Below are positions 26,572 through 38,816 of a stretch of 64,000 nt of DNA, piece after piece. The position numbers were made by a program, and so were the translations under genes. This stretch comes from Gloeomargarita sp. SRBZ-1_bins_9. Its GTDB lineage: Bacteria > Cyanobacteriota > Cyanobacteriia > Gloeomargaritales > Gloeomargaritaceae. Within the stretch, counting starts at the first letter, position 1. The number at the start of each line of letters is the position of its first letter. The stretch covers positions 1 to 64,000 of the forward strand of contig JAUQVX010000009.1 in the NCBI GenBank assembly GCA_039794565.1, read 5' to 3'. A model generated the notes under the pieces. It searched no databases. It was not told the DNA's origin and saw only the letters and a list, made by a program, of their open reading frames with translations.

Positions 26572-29460
26572 ATGAGTACGCTTTTGAACCTGGGGACAGC
26601 AGAGACGACGGAATGGCGGGCAAGGACGACCTTTCGCCATCTGCCGCTGGTGGAATCCTTGCTGGAGTCGGTCCTGCGGGAAGAAGGTGGCCAGCACCTG
26701 GTGGATTTGCTGCGCCAGTTGCAGTCGGTATGCCTACTTGAAGGTAAAGCCCAAAGCGTCGCCAGTGCCGAAGCCGCAGCCTTGGTGGAACAACTGGATT
26801 TGCAGGCGGCCATCCGGGCAACCCGGGCCTTTGCTCTGTATTTTCAACTTATCAACATCGTGGAGCAGTACCACGAGCAGTGTGAGAAAAAGCGGCGGCA
26901 GTCCCTGCACAGCACGTTGGATAATGGCCATGCGCTGTCCTACTGGGAACTGGGGGAGGCCGTTGGCAGCCTGCGGTGGCTGTTCCCCTACTTGAAACGC
27001 TTGAATGTGCCACCGGGACGGATTCAAAAAGTGATTGACCAGATGGAAATCCGCCTGGTGTTTACGGCCCACCCCACAGAAATCGTGCGCCATACGATTC
27101 GGGACCGGCAGCGGCGGATTGGTCACCTGCTGGCGAAATTGGACTGGGCGGAGGCGGGCCTGACAACGGGGGTGACGGCGCCCTGGGAGGTGGAGGCCAT
27201 CCGGGGGGAATTGCTGGAGGAAATCCGACTCTGGTGGCGCACGGATGAACTACACCAAATCAAGCCCACGGTCCTGGATGAGGTGGATTACACGCTGCAC
27301 TACTTCCAAGAGGTGCTGTTTGACGCTGTACCGCTGCTGTATGAACGGTTTTGCCAGGCGTTGCACAGTGCGTTTCCCCTGTTGCGGCCGCCCAAGTGGG
27401 ACTTTTGCCAGTTTGGCTCCTGGGTGGGGGCGGACCGGGATGGCAACCCGTCGGTGACGCCGGAGGTGACCTGGCAGACAGCGCTGTTCCAACGGGAAAT
27501 GGTCCTGAAAAAGTACTTGCAATCGGTGGAAAAACTCATTAGCCTGCTGAGCCTGTCACTGCACTGGAGTAATGTGCTGCCGGAGTTGCTGGAGTCCCTG
27601 GAGCAGGACAAGTTGCAGATGCCGGAGGTCTATGACCAGTACGCGGTGCGCTATCGCCACGAACCCTATCGGCTGAAATTGGCCTATATGCGCCAACGGT
27701 TGCAAAACACGCTGCAGCGCAACCGCCAGTTGACCCATCCCGACTGTACGGTGCCGGCAGAAGGGGCCTATTACGCCACAGGGGCGGAGTTTTTGGCGGA
27801 GTTGGATCTGCTGCGCCGTAGCCTGCAGGCCAGTGGCCTATCCTGCCGAGCGCTGGACCATTTGCTGATCCAGGTGGCGACGTTTGGGTTCATCCTGGCG
27901 CGGTTGGATATTCGCCAAGAAAGCACCCGCCATGAACAGGCCTTGGCGGAAATCGCTGACTATGTGCAGGCGTTGCCCCGCAGTTACCTGGAGTTGTCAG
28001 AGGAGGAGCGGGTTGCCTGGTTGCTGAGCGAGTTGCAGACGCGGCGGCCCTTGATCCCGCCCCGCTTGCCCCTATCAGAAGAAACGCGGGAAACGGTGGC
28101 CACCGTCCAGATGCTGGCCCGGTTACAGCAGGAATTTGGGGTGGAGATTTGCCAGACGTACATCATTAGCATGAGCCATTGCCTGAGTGACCTGCTGGAG
28201 GTATGGCTGCTGCTAAAAGAGGCGCAAATCTATGACCCGGTGACCCATCGCAGTACGGTGCAGGTGGTGCCTCTGTTTGAAACGGTGGAGGACCTGCAAC
28301 GCTCACCCCAGGTGATGGAGGCCCTGTTTCGCCTGCCCTGGTATCAAGATTACCTGCGCCAGAGCACGGATTCGCTCCAGGAGGTGATGCTGGGCTATTC
28401 CGACAGCAATAAGGATTCAGGGTTTCTCAGCAGCAACTGGGAGATTTACAAGGCGCAGCGGGCGTTGCAACAGGTGGCGGCCCGTTACGGGGTAACGTTG
28501 CGGTTTTTCCACGGGCGCGGCGGGTCGGTCGGGCGGGGGGGTGGCCCCACCTACGAAGCCATCCTGGCCCAACCAGGAGATACGGTCAACGGCCGCATCA
28601 AGATCACTGAGCAGGGGGAAGTGCTGGCATCCAAGTACTCCCTGCCGGAGTTGTGTTTGTTCAATTTGGAGAATGTGAGCACGGCGGTGTTGCAGGCCAG
28701 CGCGCTCAAGCAGGGCTTTGATGAAATCCTGCCCTGGCATGAGATCATGGACGATTTGGCCCAGCGCTCCCGCCGCCATTACCGCCAGTTGATCTACGAG
28801 CAGCCGGATTTTTTGGACTTTTTCCATCAGGTGACGCCCATTGAGGAGATCAGCCAATTGCAGATCAGTTCGCGACCAGCGCGGCGCAAGGGCAAGCGGG
28901 ATTTTGCCAGTCTGCGGGCGATTCCCTGGGTGTTTAGCTGGACGCAGATGCGCCTGTTGCTGCCGGCTTGGTACGGACTAGGGAAAGCTTTGGAGGAGTT
29001 CGTGGCCGAAAACCCCACCGAACATCTGAAGCTACTTTGCTGTTTTTATACCAAATGGCCCTTTTTCCGCATGGTGATTTCCAAGGCGGAAATGACGCTG
29101 GCGAAGGTGGACCTGAAAATGGCCCGCCACTATCTGGACCAACTGGCGCAACCAGAAGATAAGACCCGGTTTGAACCCCTGTTTGAGCAGATCGTGGCCG
29201 AGTACCACCGCACCCGGGCAATGGTGCTGACGATTACCGGGCACGAGCAGTTGCTGGCGGGGGATGTGGGTTTGCAGCAGTCGGTGCAGTTGCGCAATCA
29301 AACGATTGTGCCCCTGGGGTTTTTGCAGGTGTCGTTGCTCAAGCGGCTACGCCAGACGCAAACCAACGGCCTGACCTCCCGCTATAGCAAGAGCGAGTTA
29401 TTGCGGGGGGCGCTTTTGACCATCAACGGTATTGCGGCCGGGATGCGCAACACGGGCTAG
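26572..29460 (+). CDS. ppc: Phosphoenolpyruvate carboxylase
   Basis: Fixes bicarbonate onto PEP to give oxaloacetate, the main anaplerotic step in cyanobacteria. 962 residues, within the family range. Catalytic His167 in [14 protein letters not shown], Lys614 in [15 protein letters not shown], the glycine-rich [17 protein letters not shown] near 647-663, and a C-terminus ending RNTG (the family ends N-T-G). The PEP-binding and allosteric regions look complete. The last 63 nt overlap the convergent pentapeptide gene. Confidence 0.96.
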   Translation: MSTLLNLGTAETTEWRARTTFRHLPLVESLLESVLREEGGQHLVDLLRQLQSVCLLEGKAQSVASAEAAALVEQLDLQAAIRATRAFALYFQLINIVEQYHEQCEKKRRQSLHSTLDNGHALSYWELGEAVGSLRWLFPYLKRLNVPPGRIQKVIDQMEIRLVFTAHPTEIVRHTIRDRQRRIGHLLAKLDWAEAGLTTGVTAPWEVEAIRGELLEEIRLWWRTDELHQIKPTVLDEVDYTLHYFQEVLFDAVPLLYERFCQALHSAFPLLRPPKWDFCQFGSWVGADRDGNPSVTPEVTWQTALFQREMVLKKYLQSVEKLISLLSLSLHWSNVLPELLESLEQDKLQMPEVYDQYAVRYRHEPYRLKLAYMRQRLQNTLQRNRQLTHPDCTVPAEGAYYATGAEFLAELDLLRRSLQASGLSCRALDHLLIQVATFGFILARLDIRQESTRHEQALAEIADYVQALPRSYLELSEEERVAWLLSELQTRRPLIPPRLPLSEETRETVATVQMLARLQQEFGVEICQTYIISMSHCLSDLLEVWLLLKEAQIYDPVTHRSTVQVVPLFETVEDLQRSPQVMEALFRLPWYQDYLRQSTDSLQEVMLGYSDSNKDSGFLSSNWEIYKAQRALQQVAARYGVTLRFFHGRGGSVGRGGGPTYEAILAQPGDTVNGRIKITEQGEVLASKYSLPELCLFNLENVSTAVLQASALKQGFDEILPWHEIMDDLAQRSRRHYRQLIYEQPDFLDFFHQVTPIEEISQLQISSRPARRKGKRDFASLRAIPWVFSWTQMRLLLPAWYGLGKALEEFVAENPTEHLKLLCCFYTKWPFFRMVISKAEMTLAKVDLKMARHYLDQLAQPEDKTRFEPLFEQIVAEYHRTRAMVLTITGHEQLLAGDVGLQQSVQLRNQTIVPLGFLQVSLLKRLRQTQTNGLTSRYSKSELLRGALLTINGIAAGMRNTG

Positions 29461-30078
29461 GTCACCCGCGGGCAAAATGGCATCGGTCAGGTCGGCTCCG
29501 TCGGTGAGCACCTCGACCCAGTAGGCCTGGTAAAAGTTAGCGCCCTGGAGATTGGCCCCGCTCAAATCCGTGCCCAGCAACCGCGCACCTTGGCAGTGGC
29601 TCTGGCGCAAATCTGCTCCCTGCAGGTTGGCTCCCGTCAAATCCGCTTCCACCAATTGCGCCCCCCCGAATTCCGCCCCGATGGCCACACACTCCCGTAA
29701 ATTGGTGCCGAAGCAGCGCGCTTGATGCAGCAGTGCCCCGGTTAAATCGGCGCCCTGGAGACAGGCTGCTGCCAAATCGGCTTCCGGCAAACGCGCCCCC
29801 CCCAACTGGGCCTCTGTCAAATCCGCCCGCACCAGGTCCGCTTGGTCCAACGCCGCCCCCGTCAAATTCGCCTGCCGGAGATAGGCCCCACTCAAATTGG
29901 CCCGCCGCAACTTGGCCCCCCCCAGGTTCGCCCCCTGCAAATTCGCCCCCACCAAAATCCCGTCGCTCAGGTCAATTCCTCGCAAATCCTGGCCCGTCAA
30001 ATCGGCAAAGCTGAGATTGAGACCGGTAAAGTGGCGTTGTCCGGTTTCGTAGGCCAGCAACAGGTCCATGACATTCAT
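29398..30078 (-). CDS. Pentapeptide-repeat protein
   Basis: 226 residues, almost entirely A(D/N)LxG-type pentapeptide repeats from about residue 18 to 200 (for example [39 protein letters not shown]), forming a right-handed quadrilateral beta helix. A short N-terminal lead [17 protein letters not shown] precedes them, similar to the lead in the PATAN-REC fusion protein at 51.6 kb. No signal peptide. It overlaps ppc by 63 nt at the 3' end and the phosphoesterase gene by 4 nt at the start (ATGA), implying coupled translation with the latter. Confidence 0.9.
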   Translation of the reverse strand: MNVMDLLLAYETGQRHFTGLNLSFADLTGQDLRGIDLSDGILVGANLQGANLGGAKLRRANLSGAYLRQANLTGAALDQADLVRADLTEAQLGGARLPEADLAAACLQGADLTGALLHQARCFGTNLRECVAIGAEFGGAQLVEADLTGANLQGADLRQSHCQGARLLGTDLSGANLQGANFYQAYWVEVLTDGADLTDAILPAGDLARVAHPGRNTVDGQKRPPQ

Positions 30079-31136
30079 ATCGCCAAAATAGCCTGGTTAT
30101 CGCCGGGGGGGCGGTCGCTGCAGGCCTCAAAAAATTCCCGCACCGGCGACGGCAAATCCGGGAACTCGAAGTAGGCATCCCCCCAGGCGATGTCCGGCCA
30201 GAAGTGGGCCAAGCGGGGCGCCAGAGCTGCGGCTTGATCCGGCGGCAGGTTCAAGGGCGGGTGCGTCAGCAACTGGGCGATAAATTGGGGGGAACGGCGT
30301 TCCATCCAGGCCCGGGCATCCGCCAGCAGGTGGGGCGCTTGGGGCAGGGCCGTCACCCGTTCGGTGGTGATGTGCATCGCCCCTTCCTCCCAGGTTACCA
30401 GGCGGTAGGCGTGGGGATAGGCCGCCAGCGAACCCGTCGTCACATCAAAAAACCCCTCCTCTTCGGCAATGTCCTGGATGTGCAAATGTCCCGTAAACAC
30501 CACCCGAATCCCGTGCCGCAACAGCAACCGGCGCAACGCCTGACGGTTCTCCAGCAAATAGCGCCGCCCCAACAGACTGCGGGCCTGGTTGGGAATGTGC
30601 TCACACACATTGTGATGCACCATGACCAGCGTATGCCGCCAGGGGGACTCCCGCAGCACTTGCTCCAGCCACTGCCACTGCTGGGGGTCAATGCAACCAA
30701 GCAGTTCCCCCTGGGCATCGAACTGGTTGGAGTTCAAACCGATCAACCCCACCCCCGGCAGGATTTCCTGGGCGTAGTAGAGCCGGTCTGTGTGGCGATA
30801 GCCCTGTTGCCGGTAGTACTCGGGAAATTCCGCCGGGGCAATGGCGCCGGGGTCAGGGGGAATGTCGTGGTTCCCCGGAATCACATAACAGGGAAAGGGC
30901 AATTGACTCAACCGCTTAGAAAGCCAGGTATGGTTAGCCGGTTCCCCGTGTTGGGTCAGATCGCCGGGGATGAGCAAAAAGTCCAACTCGTAACCGCTCA
31001 GGCGCGCCAGGACCGTTTCCAGCACCGGAATACTGTACTCCAGGCGGTGCAGGCGATGGGGGTAGTAGCGAAACGTCTCCGGCGTGGTGACGTGGGGGTC
31101 ACTTAAAACGGCAAAACGACAGATGGGCCTGGTCAT
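30075..31136 (-). CDS. Calcineurin-like metallophosphoesterase
   Basis: A 353-residue dimetal phosphoesterase. Motifs in order: FAVLSDPHV (D-x-H), PGDLTQHGE (GD), IPGNHDIPPDP (GNHD), MVHHNVCEHIP and FTGHLHIQD (GHxH). This pattern fits the CpdA/class III cyclic-nucleotide phosphodiesterase branch. Start at 31136; the open frame runs to 31304 but those 56 residues lack family likeness and overlap the antiporter gene. Substrate cannot be told. Confidence 0.86.
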   Translation of the reverse strand: MTRPICRFAVLSDPHVTTPETFRYYPHRLHRLEYSIPVLETVLARLSGYELDFLLIPGDLTQHGEPANHTWLSKRLSQLPFPCYVIPGNHDIPPDPGAIAPAEFPEYYRQQGYRHTDRLYYAQEILPGVGLIGLNSNQFDAQGELLGCIDPQQWQWLEQVLRESPWRHTLVMVHHNVCEHIPNQARSLLGRRYLLENRQALRRLLLRHGIRVVFTGHLHIQDIAEEEGFFDVTTGSLAAYPHAYRLVTWEEGAMHITTERVTALPQAPHLLADARAWMERRSPQFIAQLLTHPPLNLPPDQAAALAPRLAHFWPDIAWGDAYFEFPDLPSPVREFFEACSDRPPGDNQAILAI

Positions 31137-31144
31137 GGGGACGG

Positions 31145-32890
31145 CTAAACCTGGGTCACTTCTACTGTAACCGTTGGCGTCACGGGTAACAAACAGCGCG
31201 GCTCGCCACCGCTCAAGTCCTGGTAGTGGTGGTTGCGAATCGCCGTCAGTTCCGTCTGGATTTGCTGCGGGGGTACCCCCAGGTCCGCCAACAGATGACT
31301 GCACAAGCCCAAACTGGCCTCAAAGTCCGGATGAATCACCCGCGTCGCGCCCAACCGGTAGAGACACTCAATATGTTCCTTGCGGGGGGCGCACACCAGC
31401 ACCGGCAACCGCGGAGCCAACTGCAACGCTCGCTGCAAACACAACCGAATACTCACCAAATCCGGCAGGGTAATGACCAGCGCCCGCGCCTGGGGTAAAT
31501 TCACCCGCTGCAAAATGGCCCACGCCGTCCCATCTCCCCATATGTAAGGAAAATTCCGCTGGCGTGCCTGGGCCACCGCCCGTTCCGACTGGTCCACCAC
31601 CACCAACGGACAGCGGTGCGCCGCCAACACTTGAGCCACATCCTGCCCGATTTGCCCATAGCCGCAGATCACCACATGATCCCGCCAGGAAGACTCAGCA
31701 TCCCCCACAAGCAACGGTCTTTCTTTTTCTCGCCCCTCCCACCAGCGCACCGCCCAGGGCAGCAGCACCGGACTCACCAGTAAAGTCATCGCCGTCGTAC
31801 TCACCACCAACAAGTAGTGGTAGCGGTCGATCAGGCCCCACTCCTGGGCCGCCGTCGCCAGGATGAACGAAAACTCCCCAATCTGGCTCAGCCCACACCC
31901 TATCAGCACCGCCGTCGGCCAGCCATAGCCAAACAAGCGGGTCACCGGCGCCGCCACCAAAAACTTCCCCCCCATTACCAACAACACCGCCCCAGCAATC
32001 CAGGGCGCTTGTTCCCAGAGAAACCCCGGGTCCATCAACATACCGATACTGGCAAAAAACAGCGCCCCAAACACATCCCGCAGGGGTTCGACATAATCCA
32101 GCGCCTGGTCCGCGTAGTCCACCTCCGCCATCATCAACCCCGCCACAAACGCCCCCATTTCGCTCGACAGCCCCAGCCGTTCCGTCAGCAAGGCGATCCC
32201 CACACATAGGCACACCACCCCCAGCAAAAACAACTCCCGGCTTTCCCGCTGCGCCAGAAACCGCAGTAAGCGAGGCATCCCCCAGCGACCCAAAGCCACC
32301 GCCCCCCCACTAAACAGCAACAACTTCAGCAGGGACTCCCCCAGAGCCGGGCCAACCGCTTCCCCCCTAGACGCCAGCGCCGGCAACACCGCCAAGATCA
32401 ACCCCACCGCCAAATCCTGGACGATCAAAATCCCCAGCATCGCCTTACCCGCCAGGCTATCCGTCTGCCCCGTAGCCGCCAGGGACTTCAGGGCCACCGC
32501 CGTCGAAGACAAGGCCACCGTTGCCCCCAACACCACCCCCGCTTTAGGGGACAACCACCCACTCGCCGCCACCCCATAGGCCGTCACAGCCATCGTCAGC
32601 CCCATTTGCAGCAGGCCACCCCCCAGGGCAAAGGTCCCCACCTGCCGCAGCTTGGCAAAGGAAAACTCCACCCCCAAGGAAAACAACAGCAACGTCACCC
32701 CCAATTGGGCCAGGGTCTCCACCTGCACCACCTCCCGGATCCCCCCCAGGCCCGCCGGTCCCACCAGCACCCCCGCCAGGATGTAGCCCAGCAACGGTGG
32801 TTGCTTGAGCAGCGCCGCCAGCGTTCCCCCCGCCAAAGCCGCCGCCAGCACCAGCACCAAATCAACGATCAAACGCCCATCCGCCTGCAT
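31145..32890 (-). CDS. K+/H+ or Na+/H+ antiporter, KefB/KefC (CPA2) type with TrkA-N
   Basis: 581 residues. The first 390 hold about 12 membrane helices with LGYILAGVLVGPAGLGG, LFSLGVEFSFAKLRQVG, ALSSTAVALKSL, LGILIVQDLAVGLIL and AFVAGLMMAEVDY, typical of CPA2. The C-terminal RCK/TrkA-N domain follows: DHVVICGYGQIGQDVAQVL (GxGxxG nucleotide site) and VVVDQSERAVAQAR, WGDGTAWAIL. The stop is 8 nt before the phosphoesterase start, so these are likely co-transcribed. Ion choice is uncertain. Confidence 0.88.
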   Translation of the reverse strand: MQADGRLIVDLVLVLAAALAGGTLAALLKQPPLLGYILAGVLVGPAGLGGIREVVQVETLAQLGVTLLLFSLGVEFSFAKLRQVGTFALGGGLLQMGLTMAVTAYGVAASGWLSPKAGVVLGATVALSSTAVALKSLAATGQTDSLAGKAMLGILIVQDLAVGLILAVLPALASRGEAVGPALGESLLKLLLFSGGAVALGRWGMPRLLRFLAQRESRELFLLGVVCLCVGIALLTERLGLSSEMGAFVAGLMMAEVDYADQALDYVEPLRDVFGALFFASIGMLMDPGFLWEQAPWIAGAVLLVMGGKFLVAAPVTRLFGYGWPTAVLIGCGLSQIGEFSFILATAAQEWGLIDRYHYLLVVSTTAMTLLVSPVLLPWAVRWWEGREKERPLLVGDAESSWRDHVVICGYGQIGQDVAQVLAAHRCPLVVVDQSERAVAQARQRNFPYIWGDGTAWAILQRVNLPQARALVITLPDLVSIRLCLQRALQLAPRLPVLVCAPRKEHIECLYRLGATRVIHPDFEASLGLCSHLLADLGVPPQQIQTELTAIRNHHYQDLSGGEPRCLLPVTPTVTVEVTQV

Positions 32891-32929
32891 GGTCCACCCT
32901 GCCGATTGACTTTTCCACCATAGCGATTT

Positions 32930-34807
32930 TTACCCTTCCGCCGGATGAAAGTAGCGGTAAATCTGCTCAGCCAAACGGGGTCCAATTCCCGGTGCCTGGG
33001 CCAGTTGTTCCACCGTTGCCGCCTGGATTACCTCCAGGGAATGGAAATGGGCCAGCAACTGCCGCTGCCGCCGTTCCCCCAACCCGGGGATTTGCGCCAG
33101 GGTGGAGTAACGATAGCGCCGCATTCGTTGCTGCCGGTGAAATTTCACCGCAAACCGGTGAGCCTCATCCCGCAACCGCCGCAACAACTGCATTCCCGGG
33201 CGTTCCGGGTCCGCCACCAACGGTTCACGCTGCCCCGGCAGGTACACCTCCTCCTGCCGTTTGGCCAAGGCCATCACCGTCAGCTCCCCTCTCTCCCACC
33301 AGGGTTGCAGCACCTCCAGCACCGCCGACAACTGCCCCTTGCCCCCATCAATCAACACCACATCCGGCCAATCCAGGTCCCCCACCGTCGGTCGTTCCGG
33401 GTTTTCTCGCCAGGGGGCAAACCGCCGGGCCATCACCTCCGCCAAACTGGCAAAGTCATCGCTGTGGCCGGGGCGCACCTGGGGGCTGTGGATGTGGTAG
33501 TGCCGGTAGTGCTGCTTCGCCGGTTGCCCCCCGATAAACACCGCCCGCGCCGCCACCGCATTCGTCCCCTGCAGATGGGAAATGTCGTAGCCCTCCAGGC
33601 GCTGGGGTATATCCGGCAACTGCAACAGCTCCGCCAGGTCCGTCAGCGCCAGCAGGTGGGATTCCCTGGCCCGTTGTCGCCGCTGTAGCTCCAACTGGGC
33701 ATTGCGCATCACCAGGTGGAGCAGTTCCGCCTTTTGGGCGCGCTGGGGTGTGTGAATCCTCACCTTTCCCCCCCGCTTTTCACTCAAAAAATGACTCAAC
33801 CATTCCCCATCGGGCAGCTCATGTTGCACCAGGATCAAAGGCGGAATTTCCACCCCCTCCACCTGGGTGTAATGTTCCTCCAGTACCCGCTGCACAATCG
33901 CCCCCGGTTCATCCCCCTGCCGTTGGGTAAAAAAGCCCAATTGCCCCACCAAGCGCCCCGCCCGCATCTGAAACAGTTGAATACACACATCCCGTTCATC
34001 CATCGCCAGGGCCACCGCATCCAGCACCGCCTGGTCATCCGGCAGATTCACTTTAGGTTGTTCCCCCAAACTCTGCAACCGGCGGATTTGGTCCCGCACC
34101 TGGGCCGCCGCCTCAAACTGCATCGCCTCCGCCAACTGATGCATTCTCTGGGTGAGTTTAGCAATCAGCTCCTCCGTGCGCCCCTGGAAAATCATCGCCA
34201 CCTGGGCCACCGTCTGCCGGTACTCCTCCGGGGAGATCAGCCGCTGGCACACCCCTGGACAGCGCCCAATCTGATAGTTCAAACAGGGCCGGTCGGGAAA
34301 CAGGGGCCTAGGCCGCTGGCGCAAAGGAAACAACCGGTAAATCAGCCCCAGGGTTTGCCGCAGTTGCCACGCATCCACATAGGGGCCGTAATAGCGGTCC
34401 TTGGGGTTCGCCAGCCCCCGTTTCCGGGTGATGAAAATCCGTGGGTACTCCTCCGACCAGGTGATGCAGACATAGGGATAGGTCTTGTCATCCTTAAGCA
34501 GAATGTTGTAGTAGGGCTGGTGCTGCTTGATGAGATTAGCCTCCAACACCAGGGCCTCCGTTTCCGTGTCAGTGACGATGAAAGCAATATCGGCCACCTG
34601 CTGCACCATCAGGGCCATCCGGGGACTCAAACGGGCGTCGGCCCGGAAATAGGACTGCACCCGGCTGCGCAACCGCTTGGACTTGCCAATATACAAAATG
34701 TTGTCCTGCCGGTCCTTGAAAAAATACACCCCCGGCTCTAAAGGCAACTCCGCCAAGCGCTGCTGTAACTTCTCCGGCTGCTGGAGCAACGGACCATCCA
34801 TCCCCAT
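32930..34807 (-). CDS. uvrC: UvrABC excinuclease subunit C
   Basis: Makes the dual incision in nucleotide excision repair. About 625 residues: GIY-YIG domain ([26 protein letters not shown]), the Cys cluster [12 protein letters not shown], a UVR motif near [20 protein letters not shown], the RNase-H-like 3' half ([32 protein letters not shown]) and C-terminal helix-hairpin-helix motifs ([26 protein letters not shown]). I chose the ATG at 34807; the ATG at 34801 or the upstream start at 34840 are possible. Confidence 0.95.
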   Translation of the reverse strand: MGMDGPLLQQPEKLQQRLAELPLEPGVYFFKDRQDNILYIGKSKRLRSRVQSYFRADARLSPRMALMVQQVADIAFIVTDTETEALVLEANLIKQHQPYYNILLKDDKTYPYVCITWSEEYPRIFITRKRGLANPKDRYYGPYVDAWQLRQTLGLIYRLFPLRQRPRPLFPDRPCLNYQIGRCPGVCQRLISPEEYRQTVAQVAMIFQGRTEELIAKLTQRMHQLAEAMQFEAAAQVRDQIRRLQSLGEQPKVNLPDDQAVLDAVALAMDERDVCIQLFQMRAGRLVGQLGFFTQRQGDEPGAIVQRVLEEHYTQVEGVEIPPLILVQHELPDGEWLSHFLSEKRGGKVRIHTPQRAQKAELLHLVMRNAQLELQRRQRARESHLLALTDLAELLQLPDIPQRLEGYDISHLQGTNAVAARAVFIGGQPAKQHYRHYHIHSPQVRPGHSDDFASLAEVMARRFAPWRENPERPTVGDLDWPDVVLIDGGKGQLSAVLEVLQPWWERGELTVMALAKRQEEVYLPGQREPLVADPERPGMQLLRRLRDEAHRFAVKFHRQQRMRRYRYSTLAQIPGLGERRQRQLLAHFHSLEVIQAATVEQLAQAPGIGPRLAEQIYRYFHPAEG

Positions 34808-34998
34808 ATACCCATCCCGCCTAGGCAAGGATCGTAGCAACCCCCACCCAAACCCTTCGTCAAACAGCTTAACAAATCTTTACATTTGTTTATCTCATGT
34901 CGGGTAAGGCCGATGGGGTCTAGAAAAACGGGGGTTATGGTTCTAGGCGCAGTCATGATTCGTAATTCTGATTACAGCCATAAGTGGGGTGGGGTGCT

Positions 34999-35319
34999 AT
35001 GGTAGAGGCGAAAAGGTCGGGTTTTAGTAAGCAAATGATGAGCCAGATTCTTGATCCCCCACCAGTGGAAGCCACGGACTGCCTTATTTGTTGTTATGTT
35101 AATGCCACCAGTCAGATTCAGGTGGTACGGATTACAAATGTGCCAAATTGGTATTACGAGCGGGTGGTTTTTCCGGGTCAACGGTTAATTTTCTCGGCGC
35201 CGCAGACTGCTCATTTGCAGGTGTATGCCGGGAGTATGGGGGAGTTGGATGAGGTGATTCCCTGCCAGGAGTTACAGGTATTGGCGGGTGCCCCGGAGCC
35301 GGCGTTGGTTTCGTCCTGA
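34999..35319 (+). CDS. DUF1830 family protein
   Basis: 106 residues. The conserved DUF1830 core reads [25 protein letters not shown] then [13 protein letters not shown]-type sequence (here [16 protein letters not shown]), ending in an IPCQEL motif. The family is nearly confined to cyanobacteria and of unknown function. ATG at 34999; the ATG at 35035 is a possible later start. It is divergent from uvrC and precedes the cyclase gene in the same direction. Confidence 0.88.
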   Translation: MVEAKRSGFSKQMMSQILDPPPVEATDCLICCYVNATSQIQVVRITNVPNWYYERVVFPGQRLIFSAPQTAHLQVYAGSMGELDEVIPCQELQVLAGAPEPALVSS

Positions 35320-35380
35320 AGGCCCCATTAACCATTGCCCTAAAATAGAAGCTAGCGGCTGGGCAAGCAATGGCAGGGGA

Positions 35381-36832
35381 ATGGTCACACTACCATGGCG
35401 CCAGGGGGCACCCCTAATTCTCGTGGTAGATGATGACCGTTCCATTCGTGAGTTGCTCCAAGGGGAGATGGAGCGAGAGGGCTACCGCACTTTAACCGCC
35501 AGCAACGGGATCGAGGCGATTGAGATTTGTCAAAAAACGCTACCGGATATTGTGTTGCTGGATGCGGTCATGCCCCAGATGGATGGGTTTCGCTGTTGTG
35601 CGGAGATTCGCCGCTGGCCGGCCTGTGAGAATTTGCCGGTATTGATGATCACCAGCTTGGATGATGAAGAATCGGTGGCGGAGGCCTTTGCCGCGGGGGC
35701 GACGGATTACATTATTAAACCGGCCAGACAGATTCACTGGAGCGTTCTGCGGCAGCGGGTGCGGCGGTTACTGGAAGCCTACGCGGCCATGCGGGAACTC
35801 CAGCAGCGCAGTGACCAAGACCGCAAGTTGACGCAAATCACGGCCCAGGTGCGGCGGTCACTGAATCTACAGACCATCCTGCAGACGACGGTTCAGGAAG
35901 TACGGGACTTGTTACAAGTGGATCAGGTGGCCATTGGTGAGCGGTATGAACCCGCCGGTTGCCGATTTACGGCCGAATCCACTGCCCCCGGTTGGCCCTC
36001 GGTGATCCAGGCGTCCATTCCAGTCCCCCCCTCGACAACCTGTAGCGCCGATTGGTTAGTGCAGGTGAACGATAGTGACACCGTTGACCCGGCGACCTGG
36101 TATGGTCAAGTGATGGGGCGCTGGGGCATGCAGGCGTTTTTAGCGGTGCCGGTGCTTTTGGGGGAAGCGGTCTGGGGGTTGTTGACGGCGCACCACTATT
36201 CCGCCCCTCGGCTCTGGTCGCCCCACGAAGTCAACATGCTGCAACAGTTAACGATGCAACTGGCCAGTGCTATTCAGCAGGCCCAGTTATACCAGCAGTT
36301 GCAGGCGGCCAACCGGGAGTTGCAGCGGCTGGCGGCGTTTGATGGGCTAACCCAGGTGGCCAACCGGCGGCGATTTGATGAGTACCTGGCCCAGCAGTGG
36401 CAACAATTGGCTGCCGAGGGGGCTAGTCTCTCGCTGATCCTGGCCGATATTGATTTTTTCAAGCGTTACAATGATACCTATGGCCATCTGGCGGGGGATG
36501 ACTGCCTGCGGCGGGTCGCCCAAACGATCGTGCAGGTGGTGAACCGGCCAGACGATTTGGTGGCCCGCTACGGGGGGGAGGAGTTCGCCGTGATCTTGCC
36601 CAGGACTATCCTGTCAGGTGCCGTGATGGTGGCGGAACGGATACGGGCAGCGGTGGAGCAGTTACGGATTCCCCATCCCTGTTCAACTGTTCACGACTGG
36701 GTGACGTTGAGTTTAGGGGTCACGACGATGGTGCCGACGACCCTCAATAGCCCTGCCGAACTGGTTGCCGCGGCGGACCATGCCCTGTACCAGGCGAAAC
36801 AACAGGGCCGCAACTGTGTCGTTCCTTACTGA
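35381..36832 (+). CDS. Response-regulator diguanylate cyclase (REC-GAF-GGDEF)
   Basis: 483 residues with three domains. REC (about 10-130): [10 protein letters not shown] acidic pair, [11 protein letters not shown] phospho-Asp, TDYIIKPA Lys. GAF-like sensor (about 155-300), starting with the helix [30 protein letters not shown] (about 315-480): [31 protein letters not shown] and active site [11 protein letters not shown]. The product-inhibition I-site RPDD sits five residues before GGEEF. All key residues are present, so it should make c-di-GMP under phosphorylation and GAF control. Start chosen at 35381 because upstream codons overlap DUF1830. Confidence 0.9.
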   Translation: MVTLPWRQGAPLILVVDDDRSIRELLQGEMEREGYRTLTASNGIEAIEICQKTLPDIVLLDAVMPQMDGFRCCAEIRRWPACENLPVLMITSLDDEESVAEAFAAGATDYIIKPARQIHWSVLRQRVRRLLEAYAAMRELQQRSDQDRKLTQITAQVRRSLNLQTILQTTVQEVRDLLQVDQVAIGERYEPAGCRFTAESTAPGWPSVIQASIPVPPSTTCSADWLVQVNDSDTVDPATWYGQVMGRWGMQAFLAVPVLLGEAVWGLLTAHHYSAPRLWSPHEVNMLQQLTMQLASAIQQAQLYQQLQAANRELQRLAAFDGLTQVANRRRFDEYLAQQWQQLAAEGASLSLILADIDFFKRYNDTYGHLAGDDCLRRVAQTIVQVVNRPDDLVARYGGEEFAVILPRTILSGAVMVAERIRAAVEQLRIPHPCSTVHDWVTLSLGVTTMVPTTLNSPAELVAAADHALYQAKQQGRNCVVPY

Positions 36833-36838
36833 GGTCCT

Positions 36839-37613
<775 letters not shown>

Positions 37614-37615
<2 letters not shown>

Positions 37616-37637
37616 AAAAACCAGCCGCGAAGGCTGG
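37614..37637 (-). terminator. Terminator downstream of the class A beta-lactamase-fold gene
   Basis: On the minus strand: CCAGCC-TTCGC-GGCTGG then TTTTTTC. The 6-bp GC-rich stem plus seven T's form a standard intrinsic terminator. It ends the gene at 37731-38816 and overlaps the last base pairs of sppA. Confidence 0.85.
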
Positions 37638-37730
37638 CCCTGACTGCTGTGTTGAGAGGAGAAAAGATCATCCAGTGCTGACCTTTGCTCTGTAAACAAA
37701 TGTAAAGCAATGGCGACCGAAAAACAAGCC

Positions 37731-38816
37731 CTAGGGGTAGAGACGGTTGAGGGCTTGCCAACTCCGGCGGGCCAGTTCCGGCAGGAACTCTTCATCGGCG
37801 CTATAGGCCGGGTCGTCCCCAAACACCACCAGGATAAAGGCCATACGACCGTCGCTGCGGCGGATGATCACCCCGTCATGGCGACAGGTACTGGTGTGGC
37901 CCTCTTTGCCGAGCACCTGGGCATCGGGCGGCAAGTTGGCCCCCAAAAAACCCGGCAGGGGAGAGGTCCGGGTGATCCAGTCCTGGATTTTTTGACTGGC
38001 TGTCGGCGACACGGCTTGCAGGGTGTAGATTTCGTAGAGCAGGCGCGCCGTTTGCCAGGTGGTCAACCGGTTACGGCTGGGTTGTTGGTCACCCCCCCGC
38101 AGTTGCCATTCCCGACCCCAGGGTTCCTCATAGCCATAGATAGGAAAATTTTTATGCATCAGGTTGAGGTAACCGTAGCCCGCCCCCCGAAAAAAGTGGT
38201 TGATCTGTTCCCGTTTTTGTTTCCACTGGGCAAACTCTGCCGGCCCTAGGGCTTCCCCCGATTCCGTTCCCGTAAGGGCATCCACCACCCGGCTGGCCGC
38301 ATCGTTGCTAGACAGTTGCATCATCGCGGTCAACTCGGCAATCGGCACCGCCTCCCCGGTCAATAAACCCGCCTGTTGATAGGCCAAAAACATCACCAGC
38401 CAAAACAACTTCACCACGCTGGCGGGATAGCGCAACTCCTGTTGCTGATACCCGGCAATTTGCGGCGTTTCGGGACGACTGACATCCATCAACGTGATAG
38501 ACAGCGCCGCCGTGGGCAAACCCCGAGCTTGCACCCAGGCCACCATCTGCTGCACCACCGCTTGCAGATCCGGGTTGTACACCGTAGGGGGCGCCGTACG
38601 GACATTGTAGATCAGGGGCGAGGCGACTTCCGCTTGATCCTCCTGTTCATCGGTAGTTGCAACCCATTCAGAATTTGAATTTAAGGTCTGGGGTTGTGCC
38701 CACCGTAGCGCCAGCCACCCGCCTGCCAAAAAACCGAGGCTACCGGCCCCCACAAACAGTAGCAGACCCAGCCTAGGCCATCCCTGCACCCGCCATGCCT
38801 GCTTGCGTCCCGGCAC
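37731..38816 (-). CDS. Class A beta-lactamase-fold serine hydrolase
   Basis: 361 residues. An N-terminal basic segment and a membrane anchor (about 15-38) precede an exported domain. The class A/DD-peptidase motifs are YPASVVKLFW (S-x-x-K), QLSSNDAASR (S-x-N), a region like the Omega loop, and KEGHTSTCRHDG in place of the K-T-G triad. Such anchored cyanobacterial proteins are more likely peptidoglycan-acting or of unknown role than resistance enzymes. Monocistronic, with its own terminator; a TATACT at 38847-38852 (minus) could be its -10 box. Confidence 0.82.
   Translation of the reverse strand: MPGRKQAWRVQGWPRLGLLLFVGAGSLGFLAGGWLALRWAQPQTLNSNSEWVATTDEQEDQAEVASPLIYNVRTAPPTVYNPDLQAVVQQMVAWVQARGLPTAALSITLMDVSRPETPQIAGYQQQELRYPASVVKLFWLVMFLAYQQAGLLTGEAVPIAELTAMMQLSSNDAASRVVDALTGTESGEALGPAEFAQWKQKREQINHFFRGAGYGYLNLMHKNFPIYGYEEPWGREWQLRGGDQQPSRNRLTTWQTARLLYEIYTLQAVSPTASQKIQDWITRTSPLPGFLGANLPPDAQVLGKEGHTSTCRHDGVIIRRSDGRMAFILVVFGDDPAYSADEEFLPELARRSWQALNRLYP

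Noticed and set aside
29398-30078. Tandem DNA repeat or CRISPR-like pattern in the pentapeptide gene (also 51581-52130)
   Set aside because: The periodicity is 15 nt and comes from the five-residue protein repeat; there are no spacers.
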